Origin: an uncultured Eubacteriales bacterium
GTDB taxonomy: Bacteria; Bacillota; Clostridia; Oscillospirales; CAG-272
Reading direction: 5' to 3'
Assembly (NCBI GenBank): GCA_900546635.1
Contig: URDS01000003.1
Coordinates: 1 to 64,000 of the forward strand
Length of the DNA stretch: 64,000 nucleotides
Each line of letters begins with the position of its first letter. Position 1 is the stretch's first letter. Shown here one piece after another: positions 32,827 to 43,726 of the stretch. The position numbers were made by a program, and so were the translations under genes. A model generated the notes under the pieces. The model ran no database searches. It worked only from the letters and a program-made list of their open reading frames with translations, and was not told the DNA's origin.

Positions 32827-33447
32827 ATGCTGAAAACAGAATGGCTTTTCTTTGATATAGGGTCAACGCTGGTTGATGAGTCTGAGGCTTATCATCACCG
32901 GATTCGGGAGATGATCGAGGGCAGTGAGATCACATTTGAACAGTTTTGCGAGATGCGCATCCGATTTGCCAAAAAAGGACTTGACGGGGATGCGGCTGCG
33001 GCGGCGTGGTTTCATTTAAAGAAGACGCCGTGGCATAGTGAGGATGAGATGCCGTACAGAGATACGGAAAGCGCGCTCTCCGCTTTGAAAGCGCGCGGGT
33101 ATCAGATGGGCGTCATTGCAAATCAGGCGCCGGGCGCAGATTCGCGGCTTGAACGGTGGGGACTCTTGAAATTTTTCGATGTAGTCGCTACGTCGGCTGA
33201 AATGGGCGCCGCCAAACCGGACAGAGAAATTTTTCTGCGCGCTTTGAATCGGGCGAACTGCCGGCCGGAACATGCATATATGATCGGTGACCGGCTTGAC
33301 AACGATATTGCCCCTGCCAAAGCGCTTGGTATGACAACGATTTGGATGATGAGGGGATTGGCCGCTTATCAATCACCGAAAAATGAAGCGGAAACTCCGG
33401 ATTTTTCAGTCGGAAGCCTTAGCGACCTGTTGAAGTTGCTGCCTTAG
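32827..33447 (+). CDS. HAD-family hydrolase
   Basis: The 206-residue protein has the HAD core with a small cap. Motif I is FFDIGSTL, with the nucleophile Asp but Gly where the second Asp of DxDxT/V usually stands. Motif II is around VIANQ, motif III is the Lys in GAAKPD, and motif IV is GDRLDNDI. Members with DxGST occur among YjjG-like phosphatases, so activity is plausible. It directly follows the HTH gene, and a terminator lies 74 bp downstream. Confidence 0.88.
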   Translation: MLKTEWLFFDIGSTLVDESEAYHHRIREMIEGSEITFEQFCEMRIRFAKKGLDGDAAAAAWFHLKKTPWHSEDEMPYRDTESALSALKARGYQMGVIANQAPGADSRLERWGLLKFFDVVATSAEMGAAKPDREIFLRALNRANCRPEHAYMIGDRLDNDIAPAKALGMTTIWMMRGLAAYQSPKNEAETPDFSVGSLSDLLKLLP

Positions 33448-33520
33448 CGCGGTTGCCGGTGTTTTGGCATGCATAATGCGTTTATCGGTTTTGTATGAAA
33501 AAGAGATATTGAATGAAGAG

Positions 33521-33557
33521 AAAACCGCTCTTGCCTGAAAGCAAGCGCGGTTTTTGG
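33521..33557 (+). terminator. Terminator of the HTH-HAD transcript
   Basis: AAAACCGCTCTTGC pairs with GCAAGCGCGGTTTT around a CTGAAA loop and is followed by TTTGG. One mismatch lies in the stem. Confidence 0.8.
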
Positions 33558-33578
33558 TTTGTTGATAAAGATAAGAAT

Positions 33579-33734
33579 TGCAAATAAAATAAATACGTTT
33601 ACAAGTCGGCCATGCGCCGCCTTGTAAACACCTTACGGGCGCGCGAGCGCCGACCGTAGGAGGCGCGACGGCGCGAGCGAACGCGCCCTATCGTCGCAAA
33701 ACCAAGGTTTTGCGGCGGAAAAAGTCGGCCACGC
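33579..33734 (+). repeat. Dispersed intergenic repeat, copy F (most complete)
   Basis: It shows all parts in order: TTGCAAATAAAATAAATAC, GTTTACAAGTCGG...CCGCCTTGTAAAC, the ACCTTACGGGCGCGCGAGCG middle, the palindrome GCAAAACCAAGGTTTTGC, and a trailing AAAGTCGGCC. It sits tail-to-tail before pgeF. Confidence 0.9.
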
Positions 33735-33745
33735 GCTTTTTTTCG

Positions 33746-34552
33746 TCAAATCGCGATCATGCCCATCATCGTGCCGCGCTTTTCGCCCATGCGGCGGTGC
33801 GAGTAAAACAGATCGGGATTTTCAAAGGTGCAGAGACCGGAAAGATCGATGCCCGATTCGGGCAGCCCCGCGGCGAGCAGAAGCGTTTTGTTGATCTCGC
33901 CGAGGTCGCAGAGAAATTTTCCGGCCTCGCCCGCGGGGCGGAGGTGGCGCAGCGTCAGGCGATCCTCTCCGAGCACGTCCAGCACGCGCTTTGCGACCTC
34001 CTCGCCGACCTCATAGCGCGCCATGGAGATGTGCGGGCCTATCGCGGCGCGGATGTCCTCGGCGCACGCGCCGAGAAAGCACATTTTCGCGACCGCCTGC
34101 CCGACGATGTTTTCCACCGTGCCGCGCCATCCGGCGTGAACGGCGGCAATGACTTTTGCGCCGGGGTCGGCCAGCAGAATCGGCACGCAGTCGGCCACCC
34201 GCACGCCGAGCGCCGTTCCGATGGAATCGGTGACGAGCGCATCCCCCTCGAAGGAGGCGGGCGTGTAAATGCCGTGGCCGCCGAGCGTTTTGTCCACGAC
34301 CGTGACCTTGGCGGAGTGAATCTGCGGCATGACGATCAGGGTATGCGGATCGACATCGACCGCCTCGCAGAAGCGCTCGATATTTTTCTGTACGATAATA
34401 TCCTTGTCTCCGCGGTAAAAACCGAGATTCAGGGACTTTGTATGCTCGGCGCGCGAAAGGCCGCCGATCCTTGTGGAAAAGCCGTGGCGAACCGGGTAGA
34501 GCGCCTCGGAATAAAAATAGGTTACGCCGTTGTAATCAGTGCGTTGTTGCAT
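33746..34552 (-). CDS. pgeF: Peptidoglycan editing factor PgeF (YfiH/laccase-domain)
   Basis: YfiH/LACC1-like proteins have purine nucleoside phosphorylase/deaminase activity and, in some bacteria, prevent misincorporation in peptidoglycan. The 268-residue protein has PQIHSAKV, the metal motif RVADCVPIL, HAGWRGTVENIV and a C-terminal FENPDLFYSHRRMGEKRG, the usual set of His and Cys ligands. I chose the ATG at 34552 with GAAAGG upstream, 13 bp after the truB stop; a second ATG at 34576 overlaps truB and has no site. It is the last gene of the pgeF-truB-aspS set. Confidence 0.9.
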   Translation of the reverse strand: MQQRTDYNGVTYFYSEALYPVRHGFSTRIGGLSRAEHTKSLNLGFYRGDKDIIVQKNIERFCEAVDVDPHTLIVMPQIHSAKVTVVDKTLGGHGIYTPASFEGDALVTDSIGTALGVRVADCVPILLADPGAKVIAAVHAGWRGTVENIVGQAVAKMCFLGACAEDIRAAIGPHISMARYEVGEEVAKRVLDVLGEDRLTLRHLRPAGEAGKFLCDLGEINKTLLLAAGLPESGIDLSGLCTFENPDLFYSHRRMGEKRGTMMGMIAI

Positions 34553-34565
34553 GGAATCTAACCTT

Positions 34566-35454
34566 TCATACTGCAAAAAGCTTGATCATTTTGACCGCGC
34601 TGCCCGCCGGGTATGCGCGCACCTCGCCCAGCCCGAAGAACACGTTTCGTTCGTAGAGCCGGACGCGCGCGCCGTCGGGCAGCGCGCTTTTGAGCTTGCT
34701 CTGATAGATCTCGCAGCCGTTTTTGCACAGCCGCGCGTAAAAATCGGGGAGTCTCAGCGCCTCAAGGTCCGAAAACGCGCTTTCCACGGGCAGAAGAAGC
34801 GATTGGCGCGCGTCGGCCTCAAGCGCCTCCAGTTCTTCGAGCGTGTGCGCCCGGTCGATCGAAAAGTCGCCGCTTTGCGTGCGCCGCAGCGCGGTCATGA
34901 CCGCGCCGCAGCCGAGCGTCCGTCCGAGGTCGGCGATCACGGCGCGCACATAGGTGCCTTTCGAGACGGAGAGGGCGAGCGTGTAAATATCCTTTTCGAG
35001 CGGCGCCGCTTCGATTTCGTAGATTTCGATTTCCCGCGGCGGGATTTCCGGCGTCTGTCCCTGTCTTGCGTAGTCGAGCAGCTTTTTTCCGCCGATCTTG
35101 ACCGCGCTTATCATCGGCGGGGTCTGCATTCTGCGCCCGCGCATGGCCGCGGCCGCGGCCAGAACCGCGCCGCACGCCGGGACAGGCGCGCCGGTTTCCC
35201 GGAGCGTGCCGGTGCTGTCGTCGGTGTCGCTCACAACGCCGAGCCGGAACGCGGCCTCATAGCGCTTGTCGTGCGCGCTCAGATATTCGGAGGCCTTGAC
35301 CGCGCGGCCGACGAGCAGCGGCAGAACGCCGGTCGCCATCGGGTCGAGCGTGCCGGTGTGTCCGATCTGCCTTGTGCCGTACAAACGGCGCGCGCGGTTG
35401 ACGACATCGTGCGATGTCATGCCGGCCGGCTTGTCGAGAATCAGAATGCCCGAA

Positions 35455-35462
<8 letters not shown>
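34566..35462 (-). CDS. truB: tRNA pseudouridine(55) synthase TruB
   Basis: TruB makes the universal pseudouridine 55 in the tRNA T-loop. The 298-residue protein has ILDKPAGMTSHDVVN and the catalytic motif GHTGTLDPMATGVLPL with Asp40. KRYEAAFRLG and the late VSKGTYVRAVIADLG are also conserved. It overlaps aspS by 8 bp, indicating translational coupling. In many Firmicutes truB pairs with rbfA or ribF; here it is coupled to aspS. Confidence 0.96.
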
Positions 35463-37251
<1,789 letters not shown>

Positions 37252-37593
37252 TGTTTTTGTCTCCTTTGGCGTAAATCTGAAAATCTGAGATTCCGTGAAG
37301 CGGATCTATACTGAAAAGCAGGAGATTTCCCGCCGCACGCCGGCGGGACTGCTTGCTTTTGACGCAGTGAATTTATTTGTACAGTCGCGGGTATTTTCTT
37401 TTGATGCGTGTTTCGCCTTTTTTTCGCGGCAGGCGCGGATGCGCGCGGTTGTTTCGCAAAATCAAAATCGGTACATCCGGCGCTGCAAAAGACAGAGGCC
37501 GATGCGCGCGTTTTTATGCGCATCGAACGTAGAATTTGCCCGGATGCACGCGGCTTGGAACCAAAATAAAATTCTTCGGCAATCCTTATATTT
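37252..37593. other. aspS leader / intergenic gap with internal duplication
   Basis: The 342-bp gap contains a small hairpin (CCCGCCG/CGGCGGG, about 37329-37347) and the exact 36-bp copy of an aspS internal segment (37528-37563). I saw no T-box hallmark (AGGGTGG-type tail) on the minus strand and no clear promoter. Confidence 0.5.
37528..37563 (-). repeat. Exact 36-bp duplicate of aspS codons
   Basis: Positions 37528-37563 equal 36651-36686 base for base, starting CGTAGAATTTGCC and ending CTTGGAACCA on the + strand. The flanks differ. It corresponds to aspS residues around LVPSRVHPGKFY, in the sense orientation of the aspS strand. Confidence 0.95.
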
Positions 37594-39105
37594 TTATGCG
37601 TCCGGCGGCTTTGCCAGCCGCTTTCCGATGATTTCAAACGCCTTTTCATAGAGCGCTTGCCGGTTGTAGTAGTCCAGCGTCAGCCGGTCGGTCGTCTTTG
37701 CGTCAAGCGTGTCGGCCGCAAGGCGCTCGATGCTCCCGTATCCGAACAGGTTGGACAGGTCGTATACCGCGCTGTCGTAGATCACATCGAGCATCTTTTC
37801 GTCGTCGGGATTGCCCTGCGTGAGATTCTTTTGCACAAGCGGTTCGATGTATCCGTAGGACAGAAAGGCCATGCGGTCGATCAGGTATTCGATCTTGCGC
37901 GTATCGGCCGCGCCGGCCGGGATCGCCAGAACCGGCGTTCCGCGCAGATCCACAAAGCAGCGGTAATCCTCCGCGGCGTTTTGCTTTGGCATCGGCAAAA
38001 GGCCGATGTCGCTGATCGCGGTTTTGATCGTCTCAACTTCGGACAGCTTTGCAACGCCGAACAGGGAGGCCGCGTTTTCAAAAGCGGTCTCATGGACGCG
38101 CACGCTCTCCTCAAGCGACAGATCGATCACGGCCGAAAGCTTGTCCCGCAGCGTATCGAGCGTCACGGAGATTTCGGGCGTGTCCGAGGTGGATTCGGCA
38201 AAGCTGCCGCCGAGCGCGGTGTAAATAGCGAAAGCGTCCTCGCTGCCGAACGTGAGACCGGAAAAGCCCGCGCCGTCGGGCGCGCCCGACGCATCCTGCG
38301 CGTCCGGCCCGGCCGTTTCGGCTTCCCCGGCGAAAACGCGATCCGTCTGCATCTGATCCATCAGCGTCGGCACGGAGGGGGGATTTTCGTAAGCGGCGGC
38401 CGCCGTTTTGCTCACGGCCAGCAGTTCTTCAAAGGTAAACAGCCCGTCGAGCGCCGAGGCCGAGAGGGTGAGCGCCGTGTTTTCCGAATTTTCCAGCATA
38501 CGGAGCAGCGAGCGGTTATACAGAAGAACCGAGGCGCCCTGCCGCGCGTCCAGCGCTGCGGAGGAGATCAGATAGCGCTTGCCGAACAGGGAAAGCTCGT
38601 CCATGCCGGCGGCGTCGTACCAGGGCAGCGTATCCTGTATGTATGCGCTGTCCGACGTGTCAAAGAGATGTCCGGCGGCCAGCAGCTTTGAAAGATTTTG
38701 CGCCGCGTCCGCGGCATAGAGGTTGTATTGGCGGTCGCCGGACAAAAGGTCGGCCGTCGCTTCGGCGTAAAAGTCGGCGGTATACGCGAGGTCCAGCGTG
38801 ATGCCGGTTTCTTCTTTTAAGTGGTTGTTGCGCAGCCATACGCGCCGCGCAAGCCCGTTTTCGTCCGCCTGCCCGGTAAAATACGGATAGGCGGCGCGGT
38901 CGCACAGAAGGGAGAGCGTAAATCCGTCCGTGTCTGGGGGAACGACCAGCGTGGGGGAAAGAACCGTGAGGGACGCGCGGATCTCTTCATTTTCGCCGCT
39001 GATGTCGGTCACCCGCTTTGAGGCGGCCATTAGCAGTGCCGCGCCGGCGAGCAGTCCGGCAAGAACCGCAAAAACGAGAAACAAATAGACCTGCTTTTTC
39101 TGCAT
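37594..39105 (-). CDS. Membrane-anchored extracellular solute-binding-like protein
   Basis: The 503-residue protein has an N-terminal signal anchor (about 5-28) without a lipobox. A large region then has features of family-1-type sugar-binding proteins: an early SLLCDRAAYPYFTGQ, DRQYNLYAADAAQNLSKLLA, LYNRSLLRML and an acidic low-complexity insert (about 255-285). It is distantly like the lipoprotein at 52755 in layout. AAGGAGGTGG precedes the ATG. No permease or ATPase is adjacent, so a transport role is uncertain. Confidence 0.65.
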   Translation of the reverse strand: MQKKQVYLFLVFAVLAGLLAGAALLMAASKRVTDISGENEEIRASLTVLSPTLVVPPDTDGFTLSLLCDRAAYPYFTGQADENGLARRVWLRNNHLKEETGITLDLAYTADFYAEATADLLSGDRQYNLYAADAAQNLSKLLAAGHLFDTSDSAYIQDTLPWYDAAGMDELSLFGKRYLISSAALDARQGASVLLYNRSLLRMLENSENTALTLSASALDGLFTFEELLAVSKTAAAAYENPPSVPTLMDQMQTDRVFAGEAETAGPDAQDASGAPDGAGFSGLTFGSEDAFAIYTALGGSFAESTSDTPEISVTLDTLRDKLSAVIDLSLEESVRVHETAFENAASLFGVAKLSEVETIKTAISDIGLLPMPKQNAAEDYRCFVDLRGTPVLAIPAGAADTRKIEYLIDRMAFLSYGYIEPLVQKNLTQGNPDDEKMLDVIYDSAVYDLSNLFGYGSIERLAADTLDAKTTDRLTLDYYNRQALYEKAFEIIGKRLAKPPDA

Positions 39106-39182
39106 GAAGCCACCTCCTTATCCTAAAGTTTGCGGGATCTGCGAAATGACGTGTCCCGCGCCCGAACAAAACGCGGCGGGCT

Positions 39183-40328
39183 TCAGCCGCCCACGGGAAC
39201 GCGGCGCACGCGCCGGCTTACAAGGCAGACCGCTTCATAGTTGATGGTTCCGGCGGCGCGGCAGAGCCGCTCGATGTTCTCGCCCTTCGCGTCAAAGATG
39301 CACACTTCGTCTCCGACGGCGGCGGGAATGCCGCTCACGTCGGCCATGCACTGATCCATGCAGATCCGGCCGAGCAGGGGCGCGGGACGCCCGCTTATCA
39401 TGACCGTGCCGTTTTTATAGGCGCGGATAAAGCCGTCCGCGTACCCGATGGGGATGGTCGCGACCGTGGTTTCGGCTATGGCGCGAAATTCCGCGCCGTA
39501 GCTTACCGTGTCGCCCGCGTGTACCGTGTGGATCTGCGCGATGCGGGACTTGAGGCGCATGACGGGAATCAGATTCGGGTCGGCCACCTCGCCCGACGGG
39601 GGCAGGCCGTAGAGCACGATGCCCAGCCGTACAAAGTCCTGGTAGAGCGCAGGCAGGCGGAGCGCGCCCGCGCTGTTGCAGATGTGTTTTTTCGGAAAGC
39701 GCAGTCCGGCGGCCTCGCACGCCCGCAAAGTGCGCAGATAGCGCTCGGTCTGGACGCCGGTCATCGCCGAGCCGGGCTCGTCCGCGCAGGCAAAATGCGA
39801 AAATACGCCGTCAATCCGCACGCCGGGCAGCGCCGCGGTCTCGCAGATCGCGCGCACGGTGTCTTTTAGACATTCGTCGTGCGTGTCAAAGCCGAGGCGG
39901 TTCATGCCGCTGTCGAGCTTGATGTGGCAGGCGACGCGCGTGTTCTGCGCGCTGGCCGCCGCGTCGAGCGCCCTTGCGTATTCGAGCGAGAAAACCGCCT
40001 GCGTCACGCCGTACCGGCCAAGCGCCGCGATGTTTTCGGGTTCGGGCGGCGTGTAGCCGAGAATCAGGATGGTTTCGGCGCGCGCGCCCGCGCGTCCGAG
40101 GATGGCGCAGACCTCCTCGGCCTCCTCAAGGCTGGAGACGGCGAAATGCCGCGCGCCCGCCTCGTAGAGCGCGGGGACGCAGAGCTTTGCCGAGTGGCCG
40201 TAGGCGTCGGCTTTGACGACGCACATCGCTTCGGTCGCGCCGGAGACCGCGCGCAGCTTCCCGCGAAGATATGTAAAATTGTGCCGCAGTGCCGAAAGGT
40301 CGATTTCGGCGATATTTTTTTCGGTCAT
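39183..40328 (-). CDS. alr: Alanine racemase
   Basis: Alr supplies D-alanine for the cell wall, using PLP. The 381-residue protein has the PLP lysine in VVKADAYGH (K39), the conserved KLDSGMNRLGF, VSYGAEF with the catalytic Tyr, PIGYADGF, and LLGRICMDQCMADVS. The start follows a GGGTGAAA-like sequence rather than a strong AGGAGG. It begins 4 bp after the stop of the lipoprotein gene at 40333, so they share an mRNA. Confidence 0.96.
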   Translation of the reverse strand: MTEKNIAEIDLSALRHNFTYLRGKLRAVSGATEAMCVVKADAYGHSAKLCVPALYEAGARHFAVSSLEEAEEVCAILGRAGARAETILILGYTPPEPENIAALGRYGVTQAVFSLEYARALDAAASAQNTRVACHIKLDSGMNRLGFDTHDECLKDTVRAICETAALPGVRIDGVFSHFACADEPGSAMTGVQTERYLRTLRACEAAGLRFPKKHICNSAGALRLPALYQDFVRLGIVLYGLPPSGEVADPNLIPVMRLKSRIAQIHTVHAGDTVSYGAEFRAIAETTVATIPIGYADGFIRAYKNGTVMISGRPAPLLGRICMDQCMADVSGIPAAVGDEVCIFDAKGENIERLCRAAGTINYEAVCLVSRRVRRVPVGG

Positions 40329-40332
40329 GATT

Positions 40333-40854
40333 TCACCCGTTTTCGATTATGCTGAATTTTACGATGTCCGCCGCGAGCTTCCGTCCGCCGATCTCGCCCT
40401 CAATCCGCACCGGCCGTCCGGCGCTGTCCAGCGAGAGCTTGTAGCTGTCCTTGCCGTAATCCCCGGAAAGGACCGAAAGGCCGTCCCGCTCGGTTTTTTT
40501 AATCAGGCAGCCGCGCGGGATTTCAAACAGCGCCGTGACGGCGAACAGGCCGGCCGTGCCCGGCGAGGCGGGAAAGGACAGCGCGTCCTTTTCCAGCGTG
40601 ATCTGCCCGTCCGGCGTGCGCCGCGCGGTGACGCCCGCGAGATTCTCAGGCGCCGTGAAGCAGAGCGACTGTTCTTCGCTGTTTTTGGTATAGACCGCGC
40701 AGAATTGCGTTTTCTCGGTGGTACAGCTGATCTCGGCGGTAAAATCCGCGTCCTGATAAGCGAGCGGGTCGTGCTTTGTGCCCGTGCAGGCCGAAAGCAG
40801 GATGCAGAAAATCAAAGCAGGAATCGCCGCCGCGCGGCCGAAAACATGTCTCAT
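40333..40854 (-). CDS. Small lipoprotein upstream of alr
   Basis: The 173-residue precursor has a lipoprotein signal with lipobox LLSAC near residue 23, followed by a beta-rich domain resembling an outer-surface LolA-like or DUF fold (TAEISCTTEKTQFCAVYTKN; KLAADIVKFSIIENG at the end). No family is certain. GGGAGGTTCT precedes the ATG at 40854. It is cotranscribed with alr. Confidence 0.75.
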   Translation of the reverse strand: MRHVFGRAAAIPALIFCILLSACTGTKHDPLAYQDADFTAEISCTTEKTQFCAVYTKNSEEQSLCFTAPENLAGVTARRTPDGQITLEKDALSFPASPGTAGLFAVTALFEIPRGCLIKKTERDGLSVLSGDYGKDSYKLSLDSAGRPVRIEGEIGGRKLAADIVKFSIIENG

Positions 40855-41040
40855 ACAGAACCTCCCGTATAGCGGCGCGCGCCTTTTCGCGCGCGCCAAA
40901 AGTCTTTCGGCGCCGGGGTTCCGGCGCTTTTGCAGTTCGTTATACAGGATATGAAAAGTATGCTTGAAACATGCGGGACACGGCCAAAACAAACGGCTTT
41001 CCGAGCGGGCGGGGATATATGCCGCCGCCCCGCTGTCCTT

Positions 41041-41580
41041 TTAAAGCTCCGGCAGATTGTCTGAGCGTACCGTTACAGAGGGGATCACGCGCCAGATGCA
41101 GTCGATCATGCGCGCGCTCGCGTCAAACAAAAGCGCCTCGCAGCCGCGGTCCGCTTCATAGACGAGCGCGTAGGCGCAGGCCGAGCGCTTGGAGGAACGC
41201 AGGTCGTGGATTTTCTTCGGGGTCAGGCCGCCCTCAAACCGGCCGTTTTGATACGGCGCGCACCGGCGCGCGGATTTTTTCAGATCCACCGACAGCTTTT
41301 CCCGGCGGTACTGGCGGTTGTAGACGGCCGCCGCGTCGAAAATCGAGCCGGTCAGCGTGTATTCGTATTCGATCGCCGTAAATCTGGAGAGATACCAGAG
41401 GAGCGCGCCGGCCGCCGCGAGAATCACGGCCGACCAGAGCAAACCGAGGGCGGGCAGAAGAAAAAGAAAAAAGACAGCGGCAAAAAGCAGAGCCAGCGCC
41501 GCCGCCGCGCACAGCGCGGCGAGGTAGGCGCCCTCCGCCTTTTTCCGCACGGCGTATTCACAAAAATCATGCTCGTACAT
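41041..41580 (-). CDS. DUF6106-like membrane protein
   Basis: The 179-residue protein has two membrane segments (about 18-42 and 46-66), then a domain starting AIEYEYTLTGSIFDAAAVYN and RQYRREKLSVDLKK. This pattern resembles clostridial DUF6106 proteins, whose function is unknown. The ATG at 41580 follows GGAGGTATACAAA. It lies 186 bp upstream of the lipoprotein-alr pair on the same strand. Confidence 0.7.
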   Translation of the reverse strand: MYEHDFCEYAVRKKAEGAYLAALCAAAALALLFAAVFFLFLLPALGLLWSAVILAAAGALLWYLSRFTAIEYEYTLTGSIFDAAAVYNRQYRREKLSVDLKKSARRCAPYQNGRFEGGLTPKKIHDLRSSKRSACAYALVYEADRGCEALLFDASARMIDCIWRVIPSVTVRSDNLPEL

Positions 41581-41772
41581 TTTGTATACCTCCGGGCATT
41601 TTTTTCATCAGCGGTACCGCGTGCGCGCGGATATGCGCGCGCGGCGGTACGAACTAACCCCGGCTTTGCCGTTCGGCTTCGGTTTTTCGCCGTTTCCGGG
41701 GTTTATATCAATTCAGTATAGCACACGCGCCCGCAAATTTCAATTATTTTTCTCGAATTCTCGCCGAATCTC

Positions 41773-41801
41773 TTGAATCCGGCGGCGATTTATAGTATCA
41801 T
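41773..41801 (+). promoter_or_regulatory. Promoter for the ACT/UPF0210 pair
   Basis: TTGAAT (41773-41778) and TATCAT (41796-41801) have a 17-bp spacer, about 100 bp before the ACT gene. An overlapping TATAGT at 41791 would be too close to the -35. Confidence 0.55.
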
Positions 41802-41896
41802 ATACGCGGAATCCGAAGAATCGGGATCCGCTCCGGCCGCCCTAAAGCCGAAAAAAAGGCGGCGCGGCCGGTACAGACGCATCGAAATTTTTTGAA

Positions 41897-42181
41897 ATGA
41901 GGTTGATTGAAATTAAAGCTGTAATCACAGTGATCGGCCGGGATCAGGTCGGCATCATCGCAAAAGTCAGCGCAAAATGCGCGGAGTACGGCGCGAATAT
42001 TACCGAGATCACCCAGAGCGTGCTGGACAAGTATTTTGCCATGATTATGGTCGCGGAGATCGACGGACTGAAGGGCGATTTTTCCGTATTCGCGGATGGG
42101 CTGGCCGCGCTCGGCAGCGACGCCGGGTTGGAGATCCGCTGCATGCATGAGGATATTTTCGACTGCATGCATTCGGTATGA
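41897..42181 (+). CDS. ACT-domain protein, UPF0237 family
   Basis: The product is 94 residues from ATG 41897. It is one ACT domain, a small ligand-sensing fold (VITVIGRDQVGIIAKVSAKC, then EYGANITEITQSVLDKYFAM). Members of UPF0237 usually begin M-K-A-V/I, which here would put the start at ATT 41912. A GAGG lies nine bases before that ATT, while ATG 41897 has no site. The true start is therefore uncertain and possibly non-canonical. It lies 12 bp upstream of the UPF0210 gene, its standard partner. Confidence 0.9.
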   Translation: MRLIEIKAVITVIGRDQVGIIAKVSAKCAEYGANITEITQSVLDKYFAMIMVAEIDGLKGDFSVFADGLAALGSDAGLEIRCMHEDIFDCMHSV

Positions 42182-42193
42182 GGAGAGCGCCCG

Positions 42194-43552
42194 ATGATTA
42201 ATACTGCGGATATTCTTGAAACCATCAATATGATCCGGCAGGAGAATTTGGACGTGCGCACGGTCACAATGGGCATTTCGCTCTATGACTGCGTTTCGGA
42301 CGACTGCGACCGTCTTTGCCGGAATCTCTACGACAAGATCACCCGCCGCGCGGCAAATCTGGTTTCCGAGTGCGAGAAGCTGGAAAAGCTGTACGGCGTG
42401 CCGATCGTCAACAAGCGCATTTCGGTCACGCCGATTTCCTGCATCGGCGGAAAGAGCTCGCCTGAGGAATATGTGCGTATCGCCAAAACGCTCGACCGCG
42501 CGGCGCGCGATCTCGGCGTCAATTTTATCGGCGGCTTTTCCGCGCTTGTGCAAAAGGGCATGACGTGCGGCGCGGACCGCATGATCGAGGCGATTCCCGA
42601 AGCGCTGGCCGAGACCGAGCTTGTCTGCTCGTCGGTCAACGTCGGCTCGACCCGCGCGGGCATCAATATGGACGCGGTCGCGCGCATGGGGCGCACGGTC
42701 AAAGAGGCCGCCGCGCGCACGGCCGACCGCGACGCAATCGGCTGCGCGAAGTTCGTCGTGTTTGCCAACGCGGTGGACGACAACCCGTTCATGGCGGGCG
42801 CGTTTCACGGCACGGGAGAGGGCGACTGCGTGATTAACGTCGGCGTCAGCGGTCCCGGCGTCGTGGAAAAGGCGGTTCGCCGCGCGGGCGACTGCGATTT
42901 TTCCGCGCTTGCCGACGTGATTAAAAAGACGGCGTTCAAAATCACGCGCGTCGGTCAGCTGATCGCGTATGAGGCTTCCCGCCGGCTGGACGTGCCCTAC
43001 GGCATTGTGGATCTGTCGCTTGCGCCGACGCCGGCCGTCGGGGACAGCGTGGCGAATATTCTGGAGGCGATGGGACTTGAGCGCTGCGGCGGCTGCGGCA
43101 CGACGGCGGCGCTTGCCCTGCTCAACGACGCGGTGAAAAAGGGCGGCGTTATGGCGTCCAGCCATGTCGGCGGCCTTTCGGGCGCGTTTATTCCGGTCAG
43201 CGAGGACGCGGGCATGATCGCCGCGGCCGAGTGCGGCGTTTTGTCGCTTGAAAAGCTGGAGGCCATGACCGCGGTCTGCTCGGTCGGTCTGGATATGATC
43301 TGCATTCCCGGCGATACGAGCGCCGAGACGATCAGCGGCATCATCGCGGACGAAATCGCCATCGGCATGGTCAACAACAAGACCACGGCCGTGCGCGTCA
43401 TTCCCGCGCCGGGCACCAAGGTGGGCGACCGGGTTGAGTTCGGCGGCCTGCTCGGCCACGCGCCGGTCATGCGCGTCGCCGAGGTCTCCTGCGAGAAGTT
43501 TATCGCGCGCGGCGGACGCATTCCCGCGCCGATCCATTCGCTCAAAAACTGA
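42194..43552 (+). CDS. UPF0210 (PFL/DUF711) family protein
   Basis: The 452-residue protein is a clear UPF0210 member: [20 protein letters not shown] at the N-terminus, [51 protein letters not shown], and C-terminal [20 protein letters not shown]. The fold is related to pyruvate-formate-lyase-like barrels, but the enzymatic role is unknown. It is always paired with an ACT UPF0237 protein, as here. GGAGAGCGCCCG precedes the ATG. Repeat copy G follows. Confidence 0.93.
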   Translation: MINTADILETINMIRQENLDVRTVTMGISLYDCVSDDCDRLCRNLYDKITRRAANLVSECEKLEKLYGVPIVNKRISVTPISCIGGKSSPEEYVRIAKTLDRAARDLGVNFIGGFSALVQKGMTCGADRMIEAIPEALAETELVCSSVNVGSTRAGINMDAVARMGRTVKEAAARTADRDAIGCAKFVVFANAVDDNPFMAGAFHGTGEGDCVINVGVSGPGVVEKAVRRAGDCDFSALADVIKKTAFKITRVGQLIAYEASRRLDVPYGIVDLSLAPTPAVGDSVANILEAMGLERCGGCGTTAALALLNDAVKKGGVMASSHVGGLSGAFIPVSEDAGMIAAAECGVLSLEKLEAMTAVCSVGLDMICIPGDTSAETISGIIADEIAIGMVNNKTTAVRVIPAPGTKVGDRVEFGGLLGHAPVMRVAEVSCEKFIARGGRIPAPIHSLKN

Positions 43553-43615
43553 GAAGCGGCGTCCATTCCCAAACCGTCCGAACCCGAAGCTTGCCAAAGC
43601 GAAACTTACATAGAT

Positions 43616-43670
43616 TCAAGGCGGCGCAGCCGCCTTTGGGCCAACCGGGAAAACCAAGGTTTTCCGACGG
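43616..43670 (+). repeat. Dispersed intergenic repeat, copy G (short)
   Basis: TTCAAGGCGGCGCAGCCGCC is a short form of the left hairpin, followed by the palindrome GAAAACCAAGGTTTTC and CGACGG. The G+C-rich middle is missing. Confidence 0.65.
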
Positions 43671-43726
43671 CTGCATTGAATTTCTGCACAGGCGCCGGCA
43701 GATTGCCGGAGCGGAGGTGATTTTCC

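Noticed and set aside
37252..37593. T-box riboswitch in the aspS leader
   Set aside because: I saw no conserved T-box tail on the minus strand and no terminator/antiterminator pair.
41798..43597. Long open frame antisense to the UPF0210/ACT genes
   Set aside because: It mirrors codon third-position G+C of the real genes on the other strand, has no ribosome site and gives an Arg/His/Asp-rich translation without any domain.
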